Origin: an uncultured Clostridia bacterium | Lineage (GTDB): Bacteria > Bacillota > Clostridia > TANB77 > CAG-508 | Assembly: GCA_944386675.1 (NCBI GenBank) | Contig: CALXBY010000012.1 | Location: forward strand, 1-48,742 | DNA: 48,742 bases | Direction of reading: 5' to 3' | Translations under genes and position numbers: made by a program | Part shown: positions 1 to 8,215 of the stretch, piece after piece | How the letters are laid out: the number at the start of each line of letters is the position of its first letter | How positions within the stretch are numbered: the stretch's first letter is position 1 | The notes under the pieces: model-generated | The model's database searches: none | What the model saw: the letters and a program-made list of their open reading frames with translations, nothing else | Told to the model about the DNA's origin: nothing

Positions 1-60
1 TTTTGATTTTGTTACTCCTGTTTGTCTTCCTTTTCTTACTAATTGATTAATTGTTGGCAC
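1..60 (-). CDS. rpsL: Ribosomal protein S12, N-terminal 20 codons (partial)
   Basis: The reverse strand from a GTG at position 60 reads MPTINQLVRKGRQTGVTKSK up to the window edge, the conserved N-terminus of small-subunit protein S12. S12 sits at the decoding centre and usually heads the str operon (rpsL-rpsG-fusA-tuf). The AGGAGGTG ribosome site at 69-76 gives ideal spacing to GTG. A strong promoter and a palindrome lie upstream. The rest of the gene is outside the window. Identification rests on 20 residues but this stretch is very characteristic. Confidence 0.93.
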   Translation of the reverse strand, partial: MPTINQLVRKGRQTGVTKSK

Positions 61-149
61 TTAAATTTCACCTCCTGATTTTAATTTTTTATTTATTTTA
101 TATGAAATTTTTTGTCATATTTTTGAAATATTTGTCTCATATAAAATAA

Positions 150-200
150 ATATACCGTTACGGAATTGCATATTACATGCAATCTATCATAACGGTATAT
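150..200. repeat. Nested palindrome at the rpsL transcription start
   Basis: An 11-bp perfect inverted repeat (ATATACCGTTA at 150-160 and its complement at 190-200) encloses a second one (ATTGCA at 165-170, TGCAAT at 178-183). It abuts the -10 element and covers the predicted start point. It could be an operator or a 5' leader hairpin; the predicted start lies inside one arm, which favours a DNA-level operator. This is inference only. Confidence 0.6.
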
Positions 201-229
201 ATTGTATCATTTTTATTGGTATAAGTCAA
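201..229 (-). promoter_or_regulatory. Promoter of rpsL
   Basis: On the minus strand, TTGACT (224-229) and TACAAT (201-206) are separated by 17 nt. This is a near-consensus housekeeping promoter aimed at rpsL. The predicted transcript would start near 194, inside the palindrome at 150-200, and have a leader of about 130 nt. Confidence 0.8.
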
Positions 230-332
230 CAAAAAAATTAATTTTTTCCAGTTTATCTCCAAACTTAATTTATAAAAATCTTAAAGCATTTCTTAAGCTA
301 CTATGTAAAATAAATCTTAAAAGTGAAAATCC

Positions 333-350
333 GCCCTCTTGAAAGAGGGC
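333..350 (-). terminator. Hairpin after the small membrane protein gene
   Basis: GCCCTCT and AGAGGGC form a 7-bp GC-rich stem with a 4-nt loop just after the stop codon at 357. The downstream U-tract is weak (GGATTTTCACTTTT), so termination strength is uncertain. Confidence 0.6.
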
Positions 351-356
351 GTCTTC

Positions 357-587
357 TCATTTCTTGCTGAACCGTCCTGCCAAGAAGCCAATAGCTCCAA
401 CATAAATGTAGCCTAAGACTACTTTAAAATTTGGAACCATGTCTTTAAACAGGTTCGGTACGTTTTTTAATAATGCCGGAAGAGCTCCGACAATTATCAG
501 GAGTAACATTCCTCCCAGGATTCCTCCTAAGAGGATTCCAACTGTCTTTAACCGGTTGTTGTCCTTGTTATTATTGTTGTTTGCCAT
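357..587 (-). CDS. Small membrane protein of unknown function, 76 aa
   Basis: The start was chosen at the ATG at 587 because AAGGAGG lies 8-9 nt upstream; an upstream in-frame ATG at 611 overlaps that ribosome site. The product begins MANNNNNKDNNR, followed by a Gly/Leu/Ile-rich membrane segment (about residues 15-40) and a second hydrophobic stretch (about 55-72) ending in GRFSKK. I do not recognise the family. It is a single-gene unit: its own strong promoter (622-650) and a GC-rich hairpin after it. Base composition is visibly higher in GC than its neighbours, like the cassettes at 21.1-22.9 kb, and its promoter shares the string AAAATTTGAAAAAAT with them. A holin-like or small stress protein role is possible but unsupported. 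Confidence 0.7.
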   Translation of the reverse strand: MANNNNNKDNNRLKTVGILLGGILGGMLLLIIVGALPALLKNVPNLFKDMVPNFKVVLGYIYVGAIGFLAGRFSKK

Positions 588-621
588 CTTTTTTTCCTCC
601 TTAATGCACATTTATACTATT

Positions 622-650
622 ATTATACCACAATACATATATTTTTTCAA
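622..650 (-). promoter_or_regulatory. Promoter of the 76-aa membrane protein gene
   Basis: TTGAAA (645-650), 17-nt spacer, TATAAT (622-627) on the minus strand. The context AAAATTTGAAAAAAT is the same as in the promoters at 20,982 and 21,982. Confidence 0.8.
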
Positions 651-740
651 ATTTTACGTTAACCATTTGGTGAATCTTTCAATTTTTGAACTTTTTTATG
701 CTATTAGTTAAAGAATATTGTTTTTTATTGGATAGAAAAA

Positions 741-760
741 GAAAAGGTCCAAACCTTTTC
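741..760 (-). terminator. Terminator of the coiled-coil protein operon
   Basis: GAAAAGGT and ACCTTTTC form an 8-bp stem with a 4-nt loop, followed on the minus strand by TTTTTCTATCC. The plus-strand side also has a T run, so it may work both ways. Confidence 0.75.
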
Positions 761-779
761 CTTTTTTATATTTTTATTA

Positions 780-2228
780 TTATCTTCCATCGTTACCTTT
801 ATTTTTTTGCGCTTGTTTATCCCAAGATTTTTTAACTGTTGGTTTTACATATGAAACATTAACTCTTAAATCATTAAAGAAATTCTCTCTAGTTGTTTTA
901 TTCTTAGATTTTCTATCAGAAGATTTTATTTCTTGTAACTTACTTTTATTTTTTTCCAAATACTTCAATGCTTCTTTTTTTGTTGCATCAATATCAAAAT
1001 CTTCATTTATTGTTTTTTGACTTTTTCTTCTTTGGAAGAAACTTCTAATAGATTGAATAGGATGTTTCCAATCAAATTTTTCTTGCACTACTGGATATCT
1101 ATCTTCATCATCATATCTTGCTATTTCTTCACCATATAAATCTGCTTTTTCTTGGAATTCTTCTTGTTCCCTTTTCAATTTTGCTTTATCAAATCCATCT
1201 ATTTTCATTTTTTCTTGCCACAAGCTTTTTTGTGATGAAATCATATCTAGTAGCTCTTCAGCTGATTCACGGTCAGTTACTCTTTGTGTTGTCATATCTA
1301 GTATACTATCTTCTTGTAAATCTATATCTAATAATGTAATTTGTGCCTTAGAAGGATTCATTGTAGACATTTTTTGATTAAATCCTTGAACTGCATTTGA
1401 TATTGCTTCGTTTACTCTATTAGGATCAATTTCTGTTATATAATCTTTATCAGATTTTCCTTCTGGTTTTTCATATTTCTTTCCTTCTTTATCTGTCGCA
1501 GTTTTAGAAAATTCTTCTACTGCTTGTTTTCTATCTTCTTTTAATTTTTCAAGTTTTTCTTCTAGTTTTGCTTTTTCTTCATCTTCTAAATCAGGAGCTT
1601 TTAAATCTTTTTCAACTTCCTCTATATCTCTATTTAATTTTAATAATTTATTATATTGTCGTTTTATCGCTTCTTTTTGAGCTATTTTTTCCGCTTCTGG
1701 CTCCAATGCATTAACAATTCTATCTGCATTTCCAATTTTTTCTTTATAAAATTCTTCTTTGTCTTCAATTTCGACTTGTTTTCTGTCTGCTTTATCTTGG
1801 AAATATTCTCTTTGTACTTCTCCTCTATCTAATCTATCTGACAATTCTTGATATGTTTCGTTTATTGGGTCAAATTCTTTTGCTTTATTCCTTGTAATGT
1901 TAAATAACTCATCTTCAAATCGATCTTTATATTTTGGATTACCTTTTTCTATAGCTTCTTTTATTGTATTTATATAATTGTCATATTTTTCATTTATTGC
2001 AGCTAAAAGATCTTCGTCTCCATCAATTTCTATTGTATTTATTATATTTTTAAACTCGCTAGTAACTCTTGTTTCAGTTATTCGTGTTCCACCTGTATTT
2101 CTTATAAATTCTGCTCTGATATTAGTTACTGCATTTTCTATAATTTGGTCTAAATCTTTTAATGCTTTATTTATATCTTTTATCCTTTGCTCTTCTTCAT
2201 AACTCATTGTCTCTCTCGTTTTTGCCAT
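780..2228 (-). CDS. Charged coiled-coil protein of unknown function, 482 aa
   Basis: A soluble, very Glu/Lys-rich protein with no membrane segment or signal peptide. Long predicted coiled-coil stretches lie around residues 150-240 (heptad-like EEVEKDL, EEKLEKLKEDRKQAVEEF) and 340-370. A basic region around 385-400 (SIRSFFQRRKSQK) and a Lys-rich C-terminus follow. I recognise no catalytic motif. It starts at ATG 2228 behind GGGAGG, 28 nt after the stop of a 57-codon gene, so the two form an operon that ends at the hairpin 741-760. A structural or scaffold role is plausible; mobile-element proteins of gut Clostridia often look like this, but nothing here proves it. Confidence 0.75.
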   Translation of the reverse strand: MAKTRETMSYEEEQRIKDINKALKDLDQIIENAVTNIRAEFIRNTGGTRITETRVTSEFKNIINTIEIDGDEDLLAAINEKYDNYINTIKEAIEKGNPKYKDRFEDELFNITRNKAKEFDPINETYQELSDRLDRGEVQREYFQDKADRKQVEIEDKEEFYKEKIGNADRIVNALEPEAEKIAQKEAIKRQYNKLLKLNRDIEEVEKDLKAPDLEDEEKAKLEEKLEKLKEDRKQAVEEFSKTATDKEGKKYEKPEGKSDKDYITEIDPNRVNEAISNAVQGFNQKMSTMNPSKAQITLLDIDLQEDSILDMTTQRVTDRESAEELLDMISSQKSLWQEKMKIDGFDKAKLKREQEEFQEKADLYGEEIARYDDEDRYPVVQEKFDWKHPIQSIRSFFQRRKSQKTINEDFDIDATKKEALKYLEKNKSKLQEIKSSDRKSKNKTTRENFFNDLRVNVSYVKPTVKKSWDKQAQKNKGNDGR

Positions 2229-2256
2229 AATAATTTACCTCCCTTTTATTTTCCCT

Positions 2257-2430
2257 TTATTTCTTTATCATTGCATCTAATATTTCTAGTTTTCTTTGAA
2301 TTTCTAAATTAAGCTTTAAATATTCTGCTAAATCTTCATTAGAAGCATTTTTAATGTCTTCTGGTCTAACTTCTGCATTTATTTTCTCTAGTTCTTTTAA
2401 TATTTGTTCTCTTTTTTCTTGAATATCCAT
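2257..2430 (-). CDS. Small charged protein, 57 aa, first gene of the coiled-coil operon
   Basis: Reading from ATG 2430 gives MDIQEKREQILKELEKINAE through to LEILDAMIKK and a TAA at 2257. GGGAG lies about 9 nt upstream of the start. The protein is almost entirely helical and charged, with Leu/Ile spacing typical of a coiled coil, so it may pair with the larger coiled-coil protein encoded 28 nt downstream. The family is unknown. A promoter (TTGCCG, 17 nt, TAAAAT) lies at 2479-2507. Confidence 0.7.
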   Translation of the reverse strand: MDIQEKREQILKELEKINAEVRPEDIKNASNEDLAEYLKLNLEIQRKLEILDAMIKK

Positions 2431-2478
2431 ATTAATATTCTCCCTTCTTAACTTTCGTTTAAAATCTCTCTATTTAAT

Positions 2479-2507
2479 ATTTTACCATAAATGTCCAATT
2501 TCGGCAA
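2479..2507 (-). promoter_or_regulatory. Promoter of the coiled-coil protein operon
   Basis: TTGCCG (2502-2507), 17-nt spacer, TAAAAT (2479-2484) on the minus strand, about 50 bp upstream of the first gene. Confidence 0.55.
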
Positions 2508-2639
2508 TAGTTTTATGTAAATTTGTTTGTTTTTTAATAAAATTGTCATATTATAATAGTATTGTAATATAGGAGTTCTAGCTTGTTCTCTAAAAATAAT
2601 TTTACATAACATAGATATTCATTTTCCTATGTCAAAAAA

Positions 2640-2674
2640 GAGAAAGTGATGTTATTTTTATAACACACTCTCTC
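2640..2674 (-). terminator. Terminator of trmFO
   Basis: A stem of about 15 bp with few mismatches (GAGAAAGTGATGTTAT against ATAACACACTCTCTC) lies just beyond the trmFO stop. On the minus strand it runs into TTTTTTGAC. This is a good intrinsic terminator. Confidence 0.85.
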
Positions 2675-2696
2675 CTTACAGCTCTTACTATTCTTA

Positions 2697-4079
2697 CTAT
2701 TTAAATGTTTCTAAGCTCCTTTTAGCTAATTTTTTATATCTTTCTTTTTTATCTTTTATTTTCTTTCCTTCTAATTCAGGCAATATTCCAAAGTTTGCAT
2801 TCATTGGTTGAAATTTTGTGTTTGGTGTAGATATATATTGTGCTAAACTACCTATAATTGTGTATGGTGAAAATATAACTTTATGGTTTTCATGTGTTTC
2901 AGCTCTATTTTGGAAATCTTTTATTGCATTTAAAGCTGCTACCATTCCTGAAGAAATCGATTCTACATATCCTTCTACTCCTGTTATTTGTCCTGCAAAA
3001 TATATTTGGTGATTTGCTTTTAGATTATACGTATAATCTAATAACGCAGTAGAATTAATATATGTATTTCGATGCATCACACCATATTTTATAAATTCTG
3101 CATTTTCAAGTCCTGGAATCATAGAAAAAACTCTTTTTTGTTCTCCATATTTTAAATTGGTTTGAAAACCAACCATATTATATAGGCTTGCTTGTTTATT
3201 GTCTTGTCTTAATTGTACAACAGCATATGGTCTTTTTCCTGTTCTTGGATCATCAAATCCTACTGGCTTTAGAGGTCCAAATCGCAGTGTATCTAATCCT
3301 CTCTTGGCCATGATTTCAATTGGCATACATCCCTCAAAAATTTCTCTTTTTTCAAATTCGTGTAATGTTATGACCTCTGCATTGATTAGTTCTTTTACAA
3401 AATCTTCGTATTCTTCTTGATTCATAGGAAGATTAATATAACTTTGCGTTTCTTCTTCCTCTTCTAATCGTTTTCTCCATTCTTCTATTGTTTCTTCTTT
3501 CTTTTTTTCTTGACTATATCTATCACCATAAAATGCTATATCAAAGTTAATACTATCCTTACTTACAATAGGTGCTGCTGCATCAAAAAAGTATAACTTA
3601 TCTTGCCCTGTTAATTCTTGTATTTCTTTTGACAGTAGGTCTGATGTAAGTGGTCCTGTTGCAATAATCGTAATTGCTTCTTTACATAGGTCTTTTAAAT
3701 GAATATTTTCTCCTACTTCTTCTTTTATTATTTCTATGAATTCATTATTTCTAATTTCATCTGTTACTTTTTTAGCAAACATATCACGGTCCACAGCAAG
3801 TGCTTGTCCAGCTGGTACACTTGTTTCATCTGCTACTTTAATTAGCAAAGAATCTAAAGTTCTTAATTCTTCTTTTAATAATCCACAAGCATTTGTTAAT
3901 AAATTTGATTTAAAAGAATTACTACATACAATTTCTGCTAAATGGGGATTACTATGTGCTGGTGAAAATTTAACAGGCTTCATTTCATACAATTTTACAT
4001 GTATACCTCTTTTAGCAATTTGATATGCTGCTTCTGTTCCTGCCAAGCCCCCACCAATAACTACTATATAATCTTTCAT
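2697..4079 (-). CDS. trmFO: tRNA m5U54 methyltransferase (folate/FAD-dependent), 460 aa
   Basis: TrmFO makes 5-methyluridine at position 54 of the tRNA T-loop, using methylene-tetrahydrofolate and FAD rather than SAM. The N-terminus carries the FAD-binding Rossmann motif (VVIGGGLAGTEAA, residues 7-19), then YEMKP, and the family's FSPAHSN...LAEIVCSNSFKS block (residues 38-58) with the conserved Cys at about 52. Later blocks MAKRGLDTLRFGPLKPVG and YFAGQITGVEGYVES are also typical. The length is close to the family's usual 435-450 residues. It starts at ATG 4079 with AAGG upstream. The gene seems to be alone: a terminator follows, and a 190-bp hairpin element lies right behind its promoter region. 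Confidence 0.97.
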   Translation of the reverse strand: MKDYIVVIGGGLAGTEAAYQIAKRGIHVKLYEMKPVKFSPAHSNPHLAEIVCSNSFKSNLLTNACGLLKEELRTLDSLLIKVADETSVPAGQALAVDRDMFAKKVTDEIRNNEFIEIIKEEVGENIHLKDLCKEAITIIATGPLTSDLLSKEIQELTGQDKLYFFDAAAPIVSKDSINFDIAFYGDRYSQEKKKEETIEEWRKRLEEEEETQSYINLPMNQEEYEDFVKELINAEVITLHEFEKREIFEGCMPIEIMAKRGLDTLRFGPLKPVGFDDPRTGKRPYAVVQLRQDNKQASLYNMVGFQTNLKYGEQKRVFSMIPGLENAEFIKYGVMHRNTYINSTALLDYTYNLKANHQIYFAGQITGVEGYVESISSGMVAALNAIKDFQNRAETHENHKVIFSPYTIIGSLAQYISTPNTKFQPMNANFGILPELEGKKIKDKKERYKKLAKRSLETFK

Positions 4080-4135
4080 ATCCTTAACCTTTCTTTACTT
4101 CCATTTATTATATACATTTTATATATTGATTCTAA

Positions 4136-4325
4136 GTCAAGTATGTATATATAAATATTTTATGAAATTACGAATGTAAATGGAAGAATAGTAAAAATTC
4201 TTGCATTATCAAGTAGGAGAATCTCAAAATTTATTTGAGAGGTGCCTGCTTGATAATGTTAGAATTTATATATTCTGTAATGCAACCCGAGTAATGAATA
4301 AAATATTTATATATACATACTTGAC
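4136..4325. mobile_element. 190-bp MITE-like long hairpin element
   Basis: The ends are a perfect 28-bp inverted repeat (GTCAAGTATGTATATATAAA... at 4136-4163; complement at 4298-4325). Inside, CATTATCAAGTAGG (4204-4217) pairs with a near-complement ending CTTGATAATG (about 4245-4258), and CTCAAAATTTATTTGAG forms the tip. Intermediate segments are also complementary with mismatches, so almost the whole 190 bp can fold into one long hairpin. It has no ORF. It fills the gap between the trmFO start and the SNF2 gene end. TTGAC at each tip faces outward and could act as a -35. I see no clear target-site duplication, so a non-mobile RNA hairpin remains possible. Confidence 0.65.
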
Positions 4326-4344
4326 CCAAGATGAAATAAAAACC

Positions 4345-7300
4345 TTACTCTTCAAATAATCTCATAATATCTTCTCTTGATAATTGATTAATAAACGATG
4401 TCTTTGTACTTAGCATATTATCAATCAATTCTGCCTTTTTTTGCTGTAATTCATATATTTTTTCTTCTATTGAATTTTTAGTTATCAATTTATATACTTG
4501 TACATTATTCTTTTGTCCTATACGATAGGCTCTATCTGTTGCTTGGTTCTCTGTGGATATGTTCCACCATGGGTCGTAATGAATTACCATATCTGCTCCT
4601 GTTAAATTTAGTCCTGTGCCTCCTGCTTTAAGAGAAATTAAAAATACTTTAATATTGGCATTTTCATTAAATTCATCCACTAAGTCAATTCTTTCATCAA
4701 CTTTTGTAGAACCTGTTAATTTAAAATATTTTATATTTAATTTTTGCAATTCTTTTTCTATGATTGGAAACATAGATGTATACCCGGAAAACAATAAGAT
4801 TTTATGATTTCCTTTTACCGCATCTTCTATAATTTCCATACATTGATTTAACTTACTACTTCCATTTGCGTAGTCTTTTATAAACAGACTTGGATGACAA
4901 CAAATTTGTCTTAGTCTAGTCAATACCGCCAATATTTTTATATGACTTCTCTCTAGCCCATTTAAGTTAATTTCATCTGCCACTTCTTGTCTTGCCTGTG
5001 CCAAATAAGAAATATATAAATTCTTTTGTTCTTCTTCCATTTCATTATTTAAAACAGTCACTGTTTTCTCAGGAAGCTCTGTTAACACTTCTCCTTTTGT
5101 TCTTCTTAAAATAAATGGCTCTATTAACATTTTTAATTTATTCATTACCTTTACATCATTTTCTTTTACTATTGGTGTTTCATAAAGGTTTTTGAATTTT
5201 TTATAAGAAAATAAATATCCTGGCATAATATAGTCAAATATTGACCATAATTCTGCTAAAGAATTTTCAATTGGTGTTCCTGTTAAAGCATATTTTGTTT
5301 CTGCTTTTATCTTTTTTATAGATTTAGCATTTTGCGTATTACTATTTTTTAAATATTGTGCTTCATCTGCAATAATATATCGAAAATTATAATCTTTCTC
5401 TTTGTATAATTCTATATCTCTTTTTAATAGATCATATGAGGTAATTACAATATCATAATTTTCAATCTCTGAAATTTTTTGTTTTCTTTCAGCTAATGTA
5501 CCACTAATTACTAATGTTTGTAAATCTTCTGCAAATTTTTCTGCTTCATTTTGCCAATTTAATGCCAAAGAACTTGGAGATACTACAATACTTGTTCTTC
5601 TTTCTTCTTTTTTTGTATTTTGCACATAATCTAAAATAACAGATAGCATTTGTATGGTTTTCCCAAGTCCCATGTCATCTGCTAATATTCCTCCAAAATG
5701 ATATTTATCTAGTGTTTTTAACCATTTAAATCCCGTTTTTTGATAATATCTTAAAGTATTTTCTAGCATCTTAGGAACTTCCATTTCATCATTTTCATTT
5801 TCTTTATTTAGCTCATTTACAACATTTTTATATGTTTCGTTTTTTATTACTTGATTGCCTTTTGTTCCTTTTAGTAATTCTTCTAGATATAGACTTCTAT
5901 ACATTGGTAAATTCACTTCACCATCTTCTAAGTCTTTATAGTCTATATCCATTCCTGTTACTAATTTATCAATAAAATCAAGCTCTTTATTATCCTCTAA
6001 TTCTAAAAAACTTCCATCTTTTAATCTATAGTATTTTTTCTTTAGATTATATTTTTGCATGATTTTTTCTAGTTCTTTTATATCTATATCTAAATTGTTT
6101 AAATCTACAGATAGTAAGTTGTTTTCAATTTTAACTCCTAAGCTTCCCATTTTGGGTTGTCTAATTTGTTTCTTCTTAAAGTTGTCTGTTACTAAGACTT
6201 CAAAATTTTGCATATAGTAGTTAATATCTTGTGTTAAAAACTGATAAATTTTATCATTGTCTGGTAAAATAAATCTTAAGTTTTTTACATCAAACATAAA
6301 ACCCGTTTTTCTAAATATGTTTAATGCCTTTGTTTCTTTAATCATATTTCTTGGAACATCTATTTTTTGTTTTTCATCTAATGGATTTAATTCTTTATTA
6401 TCATAGCAAAACTTTACATCTGCCACTAAATAATCATTTTTATCAAAATCCAAGTAAACCTTTGTAATTAATGTTTTGGGTCTATATTTTTCAATTTCTT
6501 CTTCTGAAATATTTTCTAGTTTTATTGCATTTTTCACTTTAGGAATAATTACAGAAAATAGTTGTGATAATTCCTCTTTTCCTAGCATTACTTCTGTCAT
6601 ATAATTTTGCCTAAAAATTTCCAACAATTTCAAATTTGATTTTTCAAACTTTTTATTACATCTATATAGTTTATTTTCATCTAATATATATTTATACTGT
6701 TTTCCCTTTAATATAGAAATCTTATAAATTTCTATATTGGGTATTATTTCATAATTTTCTTCATCTTTTTTTACCAATTTAAACTCAATATTGGGCTGTT
6801 CTTCTGTAAATTCAATTTCTGTTTGATTATATTCCTTTTGAAAACTTACCTTTTTTCCTTTTAATATCTCAAATAAATCATCAATTCCACTATTGCTCAA
6901 AATAATATTTGTTTCACTTAAAGCATTTCCATAAAATCGGTAATTACTATTAGAGTTTGAATTAGCATATTTAATAATTTCAGCATATTTCATCAAAAAT
7001 TCTAATAATGGCAAACTCTCCTTTTCAAAGCTCTCTTTTGTATGGACAAATTGAAGTTTTTGACCATATCGATATAATTCTTTATTTAACATTCTTGTAT
7101 AAAATTCAGAAATACTTTTAATTTTATACATTTTTTTATTTCCAATTTTAAATTCTACTTTCATATCTCCTGTGAATTTATCGTAGAATATTTGTGGTTC
7201 TAATTTTATAGTTCCTTGTTCTTTTAGCTCTGTTTCCTCTTCTTCAATTCCTTCTATTTCCTCGTTATAAAATATATTAACAATTTGTTTAAAACCTCTA

Positions 7301-7674
7301 TATTTATCATAATTTGAAGGCGTCAAACCTTCATTATGCATTTCGTCTTCTATTTCAGAAAAATCTTTGTTCTTATCACTTTTCTCAGCAAATGTAAGTA
7401 CCATTGCTAATGTATGTTTACACACTCCATAATGATTATAATAATCTTGGCAAGTACAAGTAATATCTTCTATCTCCCCATTTCGTACCAATATATATGT
7501 ATGATATTCCTCGTTTCCATACACATTTCCTTTTATTTCAAAGTTTATCGAACTTTGATAATCATAATCTACGACATTAACCTTTCCTTCTTCTTTATAT
7601 TCATTTGCTTTTTTGGTTCTAGATATCCCCGCATCACTACATAAATTATCTATTATATTTTTATTTATTAACAT
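4345..7674 (-). CDS. SNF2-family DNA translocase with SWIM zinc finger, 1109 aa
   Basis: A bacterial Swi2/Snf2 superfamily-2 ATPase that likely moves along duplex DNA and remodels bound proteins. A SWIM-type zinc finger sits near the N-terminus (Cys73, Cys75, Cys85, His87 in CTCQDYYNHYGVCKH). A long, poorly conserved middle follows, then the ATPase: motif I DDMGLGKT near residue 668, motif II DEAQ near 768, LTGTPIENS, and the C-terminal RecA lobe with SLKAGGTGLNLTGAD and motif VI QATDRAYRIGQ near 1046. It starts at ATG 7674 with GAGG upstream and its own promoter at 7701-7729. Single-gene unit. This class is widespread in Firmicutes core genomes and usually has no assigned role; it can also occur in defence islands, but nothing nearby suggests that here. 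Confidence 0.93.
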   Translation of the reverse strand: MLINKNIIDNLCSDAGISRTKKANEYKEEGKVNVVDYDYQSSINFEIKGNVYGNEEYHTYILVRNGEIEDITCTCQDYYNHYGVCKHTLAMVLTFAEKSDKNKDFSEIEDEMHNEGLTPSNYDKYRGFKQIVNIFYNEEIEGIEEEETELKEQGTIKLEPQIFYDKFTGDMKVEFKIGNKKMYKIKSISEFYTRMLNKELYRYGQKLQFVHTKESFEKESLPLLEFLMKYAEIIKYANSNSNSNYRFYGNALSETNIILSNSGIDDLFEILKGKKVSFQKEYNQTEIEFTEEQPNIEFKLVKKDEENYEIIPNIEIYKISILKGKQYKYILDENKLYRCNKKFEKSNLKLLEIFRQNYMTEVMLGKEELSQLFSVIIPKVKNAIKLENISEEEIEKYRPKTLITKVYLDFDKNDYLVADVKFCYDNKELNPLDEKQKIDVPRNMIKETKALNIFRKTGFMFDVKNLRFILPDNDKIYQFLTQDINYYMQNFEVLVTDNFKKKQIRQPKMGSLGVKIENNLLSVDLNNLDIDIKELEKIMQKYNLKKKYYRLKDGSFLELEDNKELDFIDKLVTGMDIDYKDLEDGEVNLPMYRSLYLEELLKGTKGNQVIKNETYKNVVNELNKENENDEMEVPKMLENTLRYYQKTGFKWLKTLDKYHFGGILADDMGLGKTIQMLSVILDYVQNTKKEERRTSIVVSPSSLALNWQNEAEKFAEDLQTLVISGTLAERKQKISEIENYDIVITSYDLLKRDIELYKEKDYNFRYIIADEAQYLKNSNTQNAKSIKKIKAETKYALTGTPIENSLAELWSIFDYIMPGYLFSYKKFKNLYETPIVKENDVKVMNKLKMLIEPFILRRTKGEVLTELPEKTVTVLNNEMEEEQKNLYISYLAQARQEVADEINLNGLERSHIKILAVLTRLRQICCHPSLFIKDYANGSSKLNQCMEIIEDAVKGNHKILLFSGYTSMFPIIEKELQKLNIKYFKLTGSTKVDERIDLVDEFNENANIKVFLISLKAGGTGLNLTGADMVIHYDPWWNISTENQATDRAYRIGQKNNVQVYKLITKNSIEEKIYELQQKKAELIDNMLSTKTSFINQLSREDIMRLFEE

Positions 7675-7700
7675 ATTTTTTACCTCTCACTTGGCAAAAA

Positions 7701-7729
7701 ATTATATACTATTTTACAAATTTTTTCAA
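7701..7729 (-). promoter_or_regulatory. Promoter of the SNF2 gene
   Basis: TTGAAA (7724-7729), 17-nt spacer, TATAAT (7701-7706) on the minus strand. Confidence 0.8.
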
Positions 7730-7756
7730 GTACTTCATTGCAAATTTTATACTTAA

Positions 7757-7787
7757 GTTGCCAAAGGGGACGGGCCATTTTGGCAAC
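7757..7787. repeat. REP-like palindrome, copy 1
   Basis: A 31-bp sequence, GTTGCCAAAGGGGACGG followed by GCCATTTTGGCAAC. The outer arms GTTGCCAAA and TTTGGCAAC are complementary around a GC-rich core. Exactly the same 31 bp occurs at 14,958-14,988 and, inverted, at 16,056-16,086. It lies between the SNF2 promoter and the Spo0E terminator. Confidence 0.9.
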
Positions 7788-7809
7788 CTCATTTAAGCAA
7801 AAAAATATT

Positions 7810-7832
7810 CCCTACAGCTTCATATTGTAGGG
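7810..7832 (-). terminator. Terminator of the Spo0E-like gene
   Basis: CCCTACA and TGTAGGG form a 7-bp stem after the stop codon, followed on the minus strand by GAATATTTTTTTGC. Confidence 0.8.
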
Positions 7833-7842
7833 ATTTATTTCG

Positions 7843-8013
7843 TTAGATGATTGCTATTACCGGTTTTTTTTTATTATTTTTATCATAGTAAGACGCAATA
7901 AGTTCATCAAGTTCTACACTCAATTTATATATGCTGCTATAGTCTTTCCCTTCTTCTATACTTTTATTTAATTTATCACGTAATTTACAAATTTCATCAT
8001 TTAACATATCCAT
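7843..8013 (-). CDS. Spo0E-like aspartyl-phosphate phosphatase, 56 aa
   Basis: From ATG 8013 (GGAGAG upstream) the product starts MDMLNDEICKLRDKLNKSIE and contains the Spo0E-family signature LSVELDELIASYY near residues 31-43. The length fits this family of two-helix proteins. Members dephosphorylate Spo0A~P in Bacillus and delay sporulation; in clostridia the target may differ. It is a single gene with its own terminator. Its presence supports an endospore-forming lineage. A weak promoter candidate (TTGACT, 17 nt, TAATTT) lies about 45-75 bp upstream. Confidence 0.85.
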   Translation of the reverse strand: MDMLNDEICKLRDKLNKSIEEGKDYSSIYKLSVELDELIASYYDKNNKKKPVIAII

Positions 8014-8147
8014 CTCTCCTTTTTCTTAATTTATCTTCTGTATATTTATAAATTAACACACAAAAATCTCTCAGTCAAGCAATTTCAATACTTTTTGCCA
8101 AGTTTCGTATGACCAAATTTTACATATTTCGACACTTAAAATTGAAA

Positions 8148-8188
8148 AAAAACAGTATTATTGATTATTTTATTATAATACTGTTTTT
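8148..8188 (-). terminator. Terminator of the M16 peptidase operon
   Basis: AAAAACAGTATTA and its exact complement form a 13-bp stem with a 15-nt loop, with T runs on both sides. It sits between the peptidase stop at 8216 and the Spo0E-like promoter. Confidence 0.8.
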
Positions 8189-8215
8189 TCTATATTATTT
8201 TTCATAAATATTTTT

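Noticed and set aside
4136..4325. Complete insertion sequence
   Set aside because: No transposase and no clear target-site duplication; only a hairpin element can be claimed.
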